Shown: in pieces, positions 27,314-35,916 of the stretch | Numbering within the stretch: position 1 is the stretch's first letter | Layout of the letters: every line of letters begins with the position of its first letter | Origin: Bacillota bacterium | Lineage (GTDB): Bacteria > Bacillota > Clostridia > Saccharofermentanales > Saccharofermentanaceae | Length of the DNA: 64,000 nt | Direction of reading: 5' to 3' | Assembly: GCA_023397475.1 (NCBI GenBank) | Contig: JAEWUD010000016.1 | Location: forward strand, 1 to 64,000 | Notes under the pieces: generated by a model | Database searches by the model: none | Told to the model about the DNA's origin: nothing | The model's input: the letters and a program-made list of their open reading frames with translations, nothing else | Position numbers and translations under genes: made by a program

Positions 27314-27835
27314 ATCGCAAGACCTAACAGCGGGCAACAGATCAATGACGCTATTCGTTTTCGTGAGGTCAGATTGATCGAAGCAAACGGAGACATGATC
27401 GGTGTCGTAACGATCGCGGAGGCGAGGAGAAGAGCGGAAGAGCAGGATCTTGATCTTGTTCTGATCGCGAACAATCCGGATAATCCGGTCTGTAAGATCA
27501 TGGATTATGGTAAGTTCATGTTCGAGCAGTCCAAGAGAGAGAAGGAAGCCCGAAAGAATCAGAAAGTGACCGAGGTCAAGGAAGTCGGCATGAAGCTGAC
27601 GACGGAAGATCACGATCTGGCTGTCAAGACGAAGAATGCGAACCGATTTTTATTGGACGGAGATCGCGTGAAGGTGCTGATTAAGTTCCGTGGACGCGAG
27701 ATGGCATACCAGAGCCAAGGCTATGCTTTGATGGACAAGTTCGCCAAGCTATGCGTGGAGAGCGGTCAGATCGAGAAGCCGCCGAAGGTTGAGGGCAGGA
27801 ACATGGTCATGTACCTTGCCCCGAAGAAGAACTGA
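27314..27835 (+). CDS. infC: Translation initiation factor IF-3 with non-AUG start
   Basis: IF-3 binds the 30S subunit and checks start codon-anticodon pairing. Motifs are INDAIRFREVRLI, DLVLIANNPDNPVCKIMDYGKF and the C-terminal VKVLIKFRGREM. No ATG lies near the conserved start. The only upstream in-frame ATG (27212) would place the attenuator terminator inside the gene. With AGGAGGTG at 27299-27306, ATC 27314 (eight bases later) is the best-spaced start, and ATT 27308 is also in frame. Both are AUU/AUC-class codons, used by infC in other bacteria for self-discrimination. The protein would be 173 residues, the usual length. Confidence 0.9.
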   Translation: MARPNSGQQINDAIRFREVRLIEANGDMIGVVTIAEARRRAEEQDLDLVLIANNPDNPVCKIMDYGKFMFEQSKREKEARKNQKVTEVKEVGMKLTTEDHDLAVKTKNANRFLLDGDRVKVLIKFRGREMAYQSQGYALMDKFAKLCVESGQIEKPPKVEGRNMVMYLAPKKN

Positions 27836-27861
27836 CGTTATATCACAAGGAGGAATCATTT

Positions 27862-28059
27862 ATGCCCAAGCAGAAGACCCACAGCTCGTCGAAGAAAAGA
27901 TTCAAGATTACCGGAACCGGTAAGGTTCTTCGTCCCCAGTCTTTTCGCCGCCACATTCTGAGCAAGCGCCCCACCAAGAGAATGAGACACCTTCGCGGAT
28001 CTCTCGTTGCTTCCGCGCCGGATACGAAGATCATCAAGGCGATGCTCCCTTACAAATAA
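27862..28059 (+). CDS. rpmI: 50S ribosomal protein L35
   Basis: Small basic protein of 65 residues in the large ribosomal subunit. The QKTHSSSKKRFKITGTGKV N-terminus and the RKR-like HILSKRPTKRMRHLRG core are typical. AAGGAGG precedes the ATG. It is the middle gene of infC-rpmI-rplT. Confidence 0.97.
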   Translation: MPKQKTHSSSKKRFKITGTGKVLRPQSFRRHILSKRPTKRMRHLRGSLVASAPDTKIIKAMLPYK

Positions 28060-28124
28060 GAACATGGCATAGCACGTTTTCGAGTGAAGACGCTAAGACG
28101 AATGGATATTAGGAGGACAATTAC

Positions 28125-28478
28125 ATGGCCAGAGTTAAGAGAGGCATGCGCACAAGAGCGCGTCATCATAAGATTTTAAAGCAGGCGAAGGGCTATTTCG
28201 GCCACAAGAGCAAGCTGTTTAAGGTTGCAAACCAGGCGGTTATGAAGTCGGGCGCGTATGCCTACCGTGACCGTAAGAACAAGAAGAGAGACTTTAGAAA
28301 GCTCTGGATTCAGCGCATCAACGCTGCAGCCCGCATCAACGGCTTGTCCTACAGCCGCTTTATGAATGGTCTGAAGAAGGCTGATATCGCTCTCGACCGC
28401 AAGGTTCTTTCCGATATCGCGATCACGGATCCGAAGGGATTTACGGCTCTTTGCGAGAAGGCAAAGGCTTCGATCTGA
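28125..28478 (+). CDS. rplT: 50S ribosomal protein L20
   Basis: Early assembly protein of the 50S subunit and, in related bacteria, the repressor of its own operon. The 117 residues match the family. The N-terminal extension RVKRGMRTRARHHKILKQAK and the LWIQRINAAARING segment are hallmarks. AGGAGGACA precedes the ATG. The attenuator upstream of infC is its likely regulatory target. Confidence 0.97.
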   Translation: MARVKRGMRTRARHHKILKQAKGYFGHKSKLFKVANQAVMKSGAYAYRDRKNKKRDFRKLWIQRINAAARINGLSYSRFMNGLKKADIALDRKVLSDIAITDPKGFTALCEKAKASI

Positions 28479-28482
28479 GCGT

Positions 28483-29277
28483 ATGCCTGCCGTGCGAGAG
28501 ATATCCGGTAAGGATAACCCGATTTTTCGTCTCGTGAAGTCTCTTCACGATCACCGTACGGCTGCGAAGGAAGGTCTTCTGTTTCTCGAGGGCATTCGCC
28601 TGTGTGAGGACGTACTTTCTTTCGGACATACACCTGTTTATATTCTTTGTTCAAATAACGCGAAAGCGCTCGCCCAGACATGGAGCGAGCGTTTTCGCGT
28701 TCCGGAAGACACCGTGATCGTCTCGATGCCGGCGTTTCTTTTCGAGAAGCTCAGCAGCACGAATCATCCGCAGGGAATCGCAATCGTCATACGGATGCCT
28801 TCTTATCCGACAGTTTTGCCTGCACAGGGGAGAGATATCTATCTGCTTTGCGAGAATACTTCGGATCCCGGTAATCTCGGGACGATGATTCGCACCGCCG
28901 ATGCTTTCGGATTCTCTGCTGTTCTGATCACGTCAGGGACAGTCGATCCCTACAACGAGAAGGTGATCCGCGCATCGATGGGATCCTGCTTTCATATTCC
29001 GATCATGAGGTTCGAAACGATTCGCGATGCATGCTTGCAATTGCACGAATTCGGAGTAGAATTGATTGCATCTCATTTGAACGGTGAGCCGTTGCCGGGC
29101 ACTTCCTTCCATTATCCGGCGGCTGTCGTCGTTGGGAATGAAGCGCACGGACTCTCGGATGAATGCACAGCGATGTGCGACCGTAAGATTGCGATTCCGA
29201 TGCCGGGACACGCGGAGTCGCTGAACGCCTCCATCGCGTTCTCTGTCTTTGGATATGTCCTGATGACGGGTAGATAA
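28483..29277 (+). CDS. SPOUT-class (TrmH/SpoU) RNA 2'-O-methyltransferase
   Basis: Probable rRNA or tRNA ribose methyltransferase, 264 residues. The N-terminal substrate-binding domain (about 1-105) includes FLEGIRLCEDVL. The knotted SAM-binding domain shows SDPGNLGTMIRTADAFG (128-143), VVVGNEAHGLSDE (215-227) and IPMPGHAESLNASIA (238-252). The target nucleotide cannot be read from sequence; RlmB-like and TsnR-like proteins look similar. It starts five bases after rplT and is likely cotranscribed with it, as in many clostridia, where it sits before or near pheS. Confidence 0.9.
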   Translation: MPAVREISGKDNPIFRLVKSLHDHRTAAKEGLLFLEGIRLCEDVLSFGHTPVYILCSNNAKALAQTWSERFRVPEDTVIVSMPAFLFEKLSSTNHPQGIAIVIRMPSYPTVLPAQGRDIYLLCENTSDPGNLGTMIRTADAFGFSAVLITSGTVDPYNEKVIRASMGSCFHIPIMRFETIRDACLQLHEFGVELIASHLNGEPLPGTSFHYPAAVVVGNEAHGLSDECTAMCDRKIAIPMPGHAESLNASIAFSVFGYVLMTGR

Positions 29278-29287
29278 GAATACATAG

Positions 29288-29308
29288 CATCGCGCCGAGC
29301 GATGTTTT
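29288..29308 (+). terminator. Possible weak terminator after the methyltransferase
   Basis: CATCGC and GCGATG form a six-pair stem with a five-base loop, followed by only TTTTC. Confidence 0.4.
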
Positions 29309-29320
29309 CGGAGGTTACAT

Positions 29321-29941
29321 ATGCAGGTCATTGTTTTAGGTGCGAGCCGTGCCGGGACGATGCTCGTCAAGCGTTTGATCGCTGCCGACCACGATGTCGT
29401 TCTGGTGGATATCAACGCAGATACAGTTGCAAGTAGCAAGAAGCTGAATGTCGTGACGGTGTCGGGGGTCATCATCGATATTGATGTTCTTCGCGAAGCT
29501 GGTATCGAGACGGCAGATGCTGTATGTGCGTTGAGCGAGAGCGAGAACCAGAATCTGATGGCTTCTGAGATAGCCAGTGAGATTTTTCACGTGAAGCACG
29601 TTATCACGCGTATTTTCGATACAACAGGCAATCATGTCTATAATTTCGGCGGATTTACCACCATTTCTTCTCCTGAGCTAACCGTTGACGCATTCATGCG
29701 TGAATTGGAGGATAAGGCTGTTGAGGGGAAGATCGATTATCGGACGCATCACATTATGAACGAGTGTGTGGAATTCACATTGCTTACCGCAAGTTCAGAC
29801 CTTTTCGGAAGTCGTATCCGTGATATTGAGGATACTGATAAACGCCATGTTTTCGGGATCATGCGCGATGGTCATATGATTCTTGCTTTACCCGGAATGA
29901 GAATTGAAAAAGGAGATCAGCTGATTCTGGCTTCATTGTAG
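29321..29941 (+). CDS. RCK-domain K+ transport regulator, TrkA-like, with atypical nucleotide loop
   Basis: Cytosolic regulatory subunit of a Trk/Ktr-type potassium system, 206 residues. It has one RCK_N Rossmann domain (about 1-120) and one RCK_C domain (about 125-206). The nucleotide fingerprint is GASRAG (residues 7-12), so the second glycine of GxGxxG is replaced by serine. The acidic residue after beta strand 2 is kept (LVDIN). The neighbour at 29967 is a second, dissimilar RCK protein with a nearly normal loop. This suggests a mixed gating ring with one weak-binding or regulatory subunit. GGAGG lies eight bases before the ATG. Confidence 0.88.
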   Translation: MQVIVLGASRAGTMLVKRLIAADHDVVLVDINADTVASSKKLNVVTVSGVIIDIDVLREAGIETADAVCALSESENQNLMASEIASEIFHVKHVITRIFDTTGNHVYNFGGFTTISSPELTVDAFMRELEDKAVEGKIDYRTHHIMNECVEFTLLTASSDLFGSRIRDIEDTDKRHVFGIMRDGHMILALPGMRIEKGDQLILASL

Positions 29942-29966
29942 TCGGAATATTGTTGGGTGGTTGTAT

Positions 29967-30623
29967 ATGAAACTCGTTATTATCGGAGCGGGCAAGGTTG
30001 CGTACTATCTCATTCGCGAGCTGACGCAAGAGCATGAGATCATTATTGTCGAGAAGGACGAGACGGCGGCGATGAAGATCTCAAATTCGTTGACAGCCGT
30101 GGTTATCCATGGAGACGGAACAACCCTTCCTGTTCTTGAACCGGTTTGTCAGGGCGCAGACATGTTGATTGCCTTAACCGGTAAAGATGAGAATAATCTG
30201 ATTGCATGTCAGATCGCAAAGAAGCTTCTTCATGTTCCTCTGACGATGGCTCGAGTCAATAATCCGAAGAATCTCGAGGTCATGGAGAAGTTTGGTGTCG
30301 ATAAGTCGTTTTCCGGTACAAAGGTACTTGCCGAGATGATCGAACAGGAAATCGATTATCACGGACTAACGATACTTCGTCACATCAAGAACTCGAATCA
30401 CGTCCTGATAGAGTTTGAGTTATCACCCGGATCGAAGGCGGCCGGAAAGACGTTGGCGGAGTACTCCTTTGTGAACGGATCACGTGTAGTTATAATTACT
30501 TATACGGACGGCAGAGTTATCATGCCGGCCGGATCTACGAAGATGCGTGCGGGCGATCGAATGATGATGGTTTGCTCACACGCAAGTGTAGAAGACATTT
30601 GGAAAGAGATGGTTAACTGCTGA
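29967..30623 (+). CDS. trkA: TrkA-like RCK-domain K+ transport subunit
   Basis: Second RCK_N/RCK_C subunit, 218 residues. The fingerprint is GAGKVA (GxGxxA) followed by IIVEKDE, a common TrkA form. The C-terminal RCK_C domain carries SPGSKAAGKTLAE. The frame is open from TTG 29961, but ATG 29967 begins the conserved MKLVIIGAGK. It is separated from the first RCK gene by 25 bases, and its stop nearly touches the TrkH start. The three genes form one operon. Confidence 0.93.
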   Translation: MKLVIIGAGKVAYYLIRELTQEHEIIIVEKDETAAMKISNSLTAVVIHGDGTTLPVLEPVCQGADMLIALTGKDENNLIACQIAKKLLHVPLTMARVNNPKNLEVMEKFGVDKSFSGTKVLAEMIEQEIDYHGLTILRHIKNSNHVLIEFELSPGSKAAGKTLAEYSFVNGSRVVIITYTDGRVIMPAGSTKMRAGDRMMMVCSHASVEDIWKEMVNC

Positions 30624-30624
30624 T

Positions 30625-32031
30625 ATGCTGGTCAAGAAGAGTAGATTTCATTCCTTTGTAAAATGGTTGTTTGCGCTGCCGGCGCGAGCCATTGTTTTGA
30701 GTTTCCTCTTTGTCGATCTGATAGGCACGCTCCTTCTCATGCTCCCGATCGCATCACAGGATGGCCGCAGTATCGGGTTTCTCAAAGCTCTTTTCACCTG
30801 CATATCGGCAACCTGCGTTACCGGTCTTGTGGTCGTGGATACTGCGACACACTTTACAACATTCGGTAAGGTGATTATCATCGCTTTGATTCAGATTGGT
30901 GGACTTGGGCTTGTGACAATAACGACGTTTATCATAAGTTTGGCCCGTCGCCGCGTTGGCCTGAAGGCAAAGGTTCTTGCACAAGAATCCTCCGGAAGTT
31001 TCTCAATGATTGAGCTTCCCAAAGTACTGAAATCGATCGTTCTCACGACATTGGCTTTTGAATTCGTCGGCTTCATCTTTTTCGCGACGCAATATGTCCC
31101 GATGTTCGGCTGGGCTGACGGTCTCGGAAAAGCGAGCTTTCAAGCCATCTCGGCCTTCTGTAATGCGGGATTTGATCTTCTCGGAGATACCTCCGGCGGT
31201 AAGTATGTGAGTCTCGTCGGAATGAATAATTATCCCGTCGTCATCCTCACCACCGCATTCCTGATTATCGCCGGAGGTCTTGGTTTCAATGTTTGGAAGG
31301 ATATATTTACGCACAAGAAAGGGACAAAGCTGATGTTGAACAGTAAAGTCTCAATCATCATGACAATTTCTCTTCTCTTGGCGGGTACGGTATTCTTCCT
31401 TCTTTCTGAATGGTCCAATACGGGCGTTCAAGCAATGGGAACTCTTCCGGAGTGGCAACGGCCGATTGCGGCTTTCTTCCAGTCAGTAACCTTGCGTACC
31501 GCAGGTTTCAATACGATCAATCAGGTAACTCTTCACGATGAATCGAAGTTGGTTTCGGTTGTCATGATGTTCATCGGAGCGGGATCCGGCTCCACCGGCG
31601 GCGGGATCAAGACATCTACGCTGGCCGTGCTGATCTATTCCGTTATCGCGGATGTTCGCCGGAGTGACGGTGTATTGATTTCCAAACAACGCATACCGAT
31701 CCAACTCGTTCAACGAGCGGTTACAATTCTTTTCCTTGGCATGGGCATTATGATGACTTTGTCTATCTTATTATGTATCAGCGAATCCGCAGCGCTTGCT
31801 TCCGGCCGCATCGAATACTTAGATCTTCTGTTCGAGTCAGCATCGGCTTTTGGCACTGTTGGTGTCACGTCAGCTCTTACCCCTGAACTGTCTACATTGA
31901 GCCATATCTTTATCATCCCCGCAATGTTCCTCGGACGTGTCGGACCGGCAACATTTGCGTTAAGTCTTGCCCTTCGCGAGGTAAAGTTGCAGACCAATAT
32001 TTACCCGGAAGCAAAACTTCAGGTCGGCTAA
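30625..32031 (+). CDS. trkH: TrkH/KtrB-like potassium uptake membrane subunit
   Basis: Ion-conducting subunit with the four-fold M1-P-M2 architecture, 468 residues and about ten hydrophobic helices. Four pore-loop segments are recognisable: SATCVTGLVV, SAFCNAGFDLLG, VTLRTAGFNTI and SAFGTVGVTSAL. Each has the filter glycine, as in the SKT family. KtrB and TrkH differ mainly in length; at 468 this resembles clostridial TrkH. It begins one base after the second RCK gene stop and is probably translated with it. K+ uptake is inferred from family; Na+ coupling is not visible. Confidence 0.94.
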   Translation: MLVKKSRFHSFVKWLFALPARAIVLSFLFVDLIGTLLLMLPIASQDGRSIGFLKALFTCISATCVTGLVVVDTATHFTTFGKVIIIALIQIGGLGLVTITTFIISLARRRVGLKAKVLAQESSGSFSMIELPKVLKSIVLTTLAFEFVGFIFFATQYVPMFGWADGLGKASFQAISAFCNAGFDLLGDTSGGKYVSLVGMNNYPVVILTTAFLIIAGGLGFNVWKDIFTHKKGTKLMLNSKVSIIMTISLLLAGTVFFLLSEWSNTGVQAMGTLPEWQRPIAAFFQSVTLRTAGFNTINQVTLHDESKLVSVVMMFIGAGSGSTGGGIKTSTLAVLIYSVIADVRRSDGVLISKQRIPIQLVQRAVTILFLGMGIMMTLSILLCISESAALASGRIEYLDLLFESASAFGTVGVTSALTPELSTLSHIFIIPAMFLGRVGPATFALSLALREVKLQTNIYPEAKLQVG

Positions 32032-32127
32032 TTGTGCGAATCGTTTCCTCTTTCGCATTAATGCAAGACTCACTTGTTGCACTTGCACGAGATGTGCTTC
32101 ATTCGCTCTTCGGAGGGGTCATCTAAC

Positions 32128-32157
32128 TTGACAACAACCTCTCATTTCCATGATAAT
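32128..32157 (+). promoter_or_regulatory. Promoter of the aconitase-citrate synthase operon
   Basis: TTGACA (32128-32133), an 18-base spacer, then GATAAT (32152-32157). A ten-base palindrome GCATTAATGC sits upstream at 32055-32064 and could be a regulator site. Confidence 0.7.
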
Positions 32158-32190
32158 GGATGTTCTAAGAAGACGCGGGAGGATAGTTCC

Positions 32191-34125
32191 ATGGGTATGA
32201 CCATCTCACAGAAAATTATTCGTGATCATTTACTTTCGGGTGAAATGAAGGCCGGTTCGGAGATCTCAATCCGCATTGATCAAACGTTAACGCAAGATTC
32301 CACGGGAACGATGGCGTATCTTCAGTTCGAAGCGATCGGCGTGCCGCGCGTTAAGACGAAGCTCTCTGTTGCATATATTGATCATAACACGATCCAATCC
32401 GGCTTTGAGAATGCCGATGACCATAAGTATATTCAGACGGTAACGAAGAAGCACGGAATTCGTTTTTCTCGTCCCGGCAACGGTGTCTGTCATCAAGTGC
32501 ACATCGAGAGATTTGGCGTCCCGGGACAGACCCTTCTGGGATCTGACAGTCATACACCGACATGCGGTGGTATCGGTATGCTCGCCATCGGCGCCGGCGG
32601 ACTTGATGTTGCCGTCGCGATGGGCGGCGGACCCTATTTCCTCAGCATGCCGAAGATGTGTAAGGTTGAGCTGACCGGTCGTCTCGCGCCGTGGGCCAGT
32701 GCGAAGGACATTATCCTCGAGGTTTTACGGATTCTTTCCGTAAAGGGAGGCGTCGGCAAGATCGTGGAGTATTCCGGTGATGCGCTGCGTTACCTCTCGG
32801 TTCCCGAACGCGCAACGATTACGAATATGGGTGCTGAGCTCGGAGCGACAACTTCCATCTTCCCTTCAGACGAAGTCACGAGAGAATTCCTTATCGCACA
32901 GGGACGCGGACAGGATTATGTTGAACTTCTTCCTGATGCAGACGCGATGTACGACGAGACGATCACGATCGATCTTTCTGAGCTTGAACCCCTCGTTGCG
33001 AAGCCTCATATGCCGGATAATGTCGTGAAGGTTTCGGAAGTTAAGGGAATGAAGGTCGATCAGGTCTGTATCGGTTCCTGTACCAATTCTTCGCTTCTCG
33101 ATATGCTGAAAGTAGCGGCGATCCTGGAGAATAAGACCGTTCACCCAGACGTTTCTCTTGTCATCGCTCCCGGTTCCAAGCAGGTTTTTACCATGCTCGC
33201 CGAATGCGGCGCCCTCTCCTCCATGATTGCGGCGGGTGCACGTATTCTTGAGTGTGCTTGCGGTCCTTGTATCGGAATGGGACAATCTCCGCGTACTGAC
33301 GCCGTTTCGCTTCGAACCAACAATCGGAATTTCTACGCACGTTCCGGAACGGCTTCCGCAAATGTTTATCTTGTCAGTCCGGAAGTCGCTGCTGTTGCCG
33401 CACTCACGGGTGTTATCACAGAACCTCGCGAATTTGGTCAGCCGCCGGTCGTTACAATCCCTGAAGCTTTTCGCGTCAATGACAATATGGTTGTCTTGCC
33501 GGCTGAGAACCCGGACGATATTGAGGTCGTGCGCGGTCCGAACATCAAGCCTTTCCCGATCAATGTACCGCTGACGGACACGGTTATGGGGAAAACGCTG
33601 GTGAAGTTAGGCGACAATATCACTACAGATCACATCATGCCGTCAAATGCCAAGCTTCTCCCGTATCGCTCGAACGTACCCTATCTTGCGGACTACTGCC
33701 TTACTCCTTCAGATCCGGACTTCCCGTCAAGGGCGAAGGAGAACCATGGCGGAATGATCGTCGGAGGATCGAACTACGGTCAGGGAAGCAGTCGCGAGCA
33801 TGCGGCATTGGCACCTTTGCAACTCGGAGTCAAGGCTGTGATCACGGTATCTTTTGCGCGAATTCATATGGCGAATCTCATCAACAACGGGATTCTGCCG
33901 CTGACATTCTCGAATCCCTCTGATTATGATAAAATTGATTTACTTGACGAACTTTCCATTGAGAATGCACGGGACCAGGTAACTGCCGCAGCGAAGGGAC
34001 AACGAGTCACCGTTCGCAATTTGAGTAAGAACACTTCCTTCGAAGTCGATCTGCCGATCTCGGAGCGACAAGCGAAGATTCTTCTTGCCGGCGGACTTTT
34101 GAACTTTACCCGCTCAGAATCGTGA
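32191..34125 (+). CDS. acn: Aconitate hydratase
   Basis: [4Fe-4S] enzyme isomerising citrate and isocitrate. The 644 residues fit the clostridial aconitase type rather than the 900-residue AcnA. Cluster ligands lie in CIGSCTNSS and CACGPCIGMG. The swivel domain has GSNYGQGSSREHAALAP. The frame is open to ATG 32074, but that point lies upstream of the promoter. ATG 32191 has GGGAGG eight bases before it and is followed by a second ATG at 32197. It is the first gene of a two-gene operon with citrate synthase, giving the first steps of glutamate carbon supply. Confidence 0.96.
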   Translation: MGMTISQKIIRDHLLSGEMKAGSEISIRIDQTLTQDSTGTMAYLQFEAIGVPRVKTKLSVAYIDHNTIQSGFENADDHKYIQTVTKKHGIRFSRPGNGVCHQVHIERFGVPGQTLLGSDSHTPTCGGIGMLAIGAGGLDVAVAMGGGPYFLSMPKMCKVELTGRLAPWASAKDIILEVLRILSVKGGVGKIVEYSGDALRYLSVPERATITNMGAELGATTSIFPSDEVTREFLIAQGRGQDYVELLPDADAMYDETITIDLSELEPLVAKPHMPDNVVKVSEVKGMKVDQVCIGSCTNSSLLDMLKVAAILENKTVHPDVSLVIAPGSKQVFTMLAECGALSSMIAAGARILECACGPCIGMGQSPRTDAVSLRTNNRNFYARSGTASANVYLVSPEVAAVAALTGVITEPREFGQPPVVTIPEAFRVNDNMVVLPAENPDDIEVVRGPNIKPFPINVPLTDTVMGKTLVKLGDNITTDHIMPSNAKLLPYRSNVPYLADYCLTPSDPDFPSRAKENHGGMIVGGSNYGQGSSREHAALAPLQLGVKAVITVSFARIHMANLINNGILPLTFSNPSDYDKIDLLDELSIENARDQVTAAAKGQRVTVRNLSKNTSFEVDLPISERQAKILLAGGLLNFTRSES

Positions 34126-34153
34126 TGACGTAGATATAGTAAGGAGGAGAGTT

Positions 34154-35530
34154 ATGAATCTTGCTTCAACGGACAAGGAAAAGGTTCTTAAAGAACTTGC
34201 TAATAAGTCCTCGGCAAAATCCAAGATCGACCCGGTCCTCTATGAACGCTACAACGTAAAGAGAGGCCTGCGTAACGAAGACGGTACAGGCGTTCTTGTC
34301 GGACTCACCGAGGTCGGTGAAGTCATGTCCTATATTGTGGATGACGCAGAGAGAATTCCTGTGGAAGGACGTCTGTTCTATCAGGGAATCGAGATCTCAG
34401 ATATCGTTAACGGATTCTATCAGGAGAAGCGTTTCGGATTCGAAGAGACGGCGTATTTGCTTCTTTTCGGAGAACTCCCGACGCAGGAGCAGCTCACACA
34501 GTTCAATGACCTGCTTGTGTCTTGCCGTGAGCTTCCGCAGAATTTCACCGAAGATATGATTCTCAAGGCTCCGAGCCCGGATATCATGAATAAGCTTGCC
34601 CGCTCAGTGTTGGCATTATACTCCTACGACAGTGATCCGGATTCTTTGGATATCGACAATGTACTCCGCCAGTGTGTCGAGCTGATTGCCCGTTTCCCTG
34701 TGATGATCTCGCATGGTTTTATGGCAAAGAGACACTATGTCGACAAGCAGAGTCTGTTCATCCATTCACCGGTACCGGAATATAACACGGCGCAGAATAT
34801 TCTTCACATGATCCGGCCGGACGGACAGTTCTCGGATCTCGAGGCGCGTATTCTTGATCTGGCGCTGGTTCTGCATGCGGAACATGGCGGCGGTAATAAC
34901 TCTTCCTTTGTCACACACGCGGTTTCATCGTCCGGTTCGGATACATATTCTGTTATTGCGGCGGCGATCGGCTCTCTCAAGGGTCCTCAGCATGGCGGAG
35001 CCAGCAACAAGGCATACGCGATGATGCAGGAGCTCCGGGATAATGTTCGCAGCTGGCGCAATGAGATGGAGATTTGCGACTATCTGACCAAGATTATGAA
35101 GAAGGAAGCTTACGATCGTTCAGGTCTCATCTACGGAATCGGTCACGCGGTTTATACGGTATCCGACCCGAGAACGAAGCTTCTTCGCGATTACGCAAGG
35201 AGTCTCGCGTATGAATCCGGTCGGGAAGAGGAGTACGAACTTTATACACTGACGGAGCGTCTGGCTCCCGAGGTTTTCCGCAACGTGAAGAAGTCGGATA
35301 AGATCGTTTGCGCGAATGTCGACTTCTATGCGGGATTCATCTACTCGATGCTCGGCATCCCGCCCGAGCTGTTTACGCCGATCTTCGCGACGGCTCGTAT
35401 TGCGGGTTGGAGTGCACACAGGATCGAAGAGTTAGTCTCCGGAGGTCGTATCATGAGACCGGCATACAAGTGTGTGCAGAAGAGACGTCGCTATGTCGGA
35501 ATGGATGCCCGCGAGAAGAAAGACGAGTAA
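34154..35530 (+). CDS. gltA: Citrate synthase
   Basis: Condenses acetyl-CoA and oxaloacetate. The 458 residues include the catalytic His in LHAEHGGGNNSSF, the second His in GPQHGGASNKA and Asp in VSDPRTKLLRD. The sequence belongs to the branch often found in anaerobic clostridia, with an N-terminal extension of about 60 residues before LVGLTEVGEV. It is 28 bases after aconitase, with GGAGGAG before the ATG. A strong terminator follows. No isocitrate dehydrogenase is in the window. Confidence 0.95.
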   Translation: MNLASTDKEKVLKELANKSSAKSKIDPVLYERYNVKRGLRNEDGTGVLVGLTEVGEVMSYIVDDAERIPVEGRLFYQGIEISDIVNGFYQEKRFGFEETAYLLLFGELPTQEQLTQFNDLLVSCRELPQNFTEDMILKAPSPDIMNKLARSVLALYSYDSDPDSLDIDNVLRQCVELIARFPVMISHGFMAKRHYVDKQSLFIHSPVPEYNTAQNILHMIRPDGQFSDLEARILDLALVLHAEHGGGNNSSFVTHAVSSSGSDTYSVIAAAIGSLKGPQHGGASNKAYAMMQELRDNVRSWRNEMEICDYLTKIMKKEAYDRSGLIYGIGHAVYTVSDPRTKLLRDYARSLAYESGREEEYELYTLTERLAPEVFRNVKKSDKIVCANVDFYAGFIYSMLGIPPELFTPIFATARIAGWSAHRIEELVSGGRIMRPAYKCVQKRRRYVGMDAREKKDE

Positions 35531-35551
35531 CAAATTGTAAGATTATCCCCA

Positions 35552-35592
35552 AAAAGATCCGCGAATCACCGATGATTCGCGGATCTTTTTTC
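35552..35592. terminator. Bidirectional terminator between citrate synthase and tRNA-Glu
   Basis: GATCCGCGAATC (from 35556) pairs with GATTCGCGGATC (ending 35585) over twelve base pairs. T tracts flank both strands, so it can end both converging transcripts. Confidence 0.85.
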
Positions 35593-35661
35593 GCTTGCGA
35601 GAAAGGCAGTCGCACCACGGAAAGCCGGAAAAAAAAGAAGCACATACAATGTGCTTCTTTG

Positions 35662-35736
35662 TGGTGACCCTAAGGAGAATCGAACTCCTGATTCCGCCTT
35701 GAGAGGGCAGCGTCTTAACCGCTTGACCATAGGGCC
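35662..35736 (-). tRNA. tRNA-Glu (anticodon CTC)
   Basis: Complete cloverleaf of 75 bases with encoded CCA. The acceptor arm GGCCCTA pairs with TAGGGTC. The anticodon stem is CTGCC/GGCGG with loop CTCTCAA, giving anticodon CTC for GAG codons. The T arm contains GTTCGATTC. It sits alone, reading against citrate synthase. Confidence 0.95.
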
Positions 35737-35765
35737 GATGGTGACGTTCTTCGAACGCAAGAGGA

Positions 35766-35794
35766 ATAATATCATAATCCCGATTTGCCTGCAA
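35766..35794 (-). promoter_or_regulatory. Promoter of tRNA-Glu
   Basis: On the minus strand TTGCAG, 17 bases, then TATTAT, ending about 30 bases before the tRNA. Confidence 0.7.
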
Positions 35795-35866
35795 GACCCA
35801 AAACGAACAAAGTGTTAAATTTTACTTCGAACGGCCCGCTTATCTCCGCAGATACGGCAGTTATGG

Positions 35867-35872
35867 TAGACT
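35867..35872 (+). promoter_or_regulatory. Putative extended -10 before uvrA
   Basis: TGG followed by TAGACT, 45 bases before the uvrA ATG. No convincing -35 was found. Apart from the tRNA, its promoter and the terminator, nothing else was seen in 35531-35916. Confidence 0.35.
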
Positions 35873-35916
35873 TTACTTTGTTCATAATTTTCGATTGACA
35901 AGGTGGCGATTCAAGT

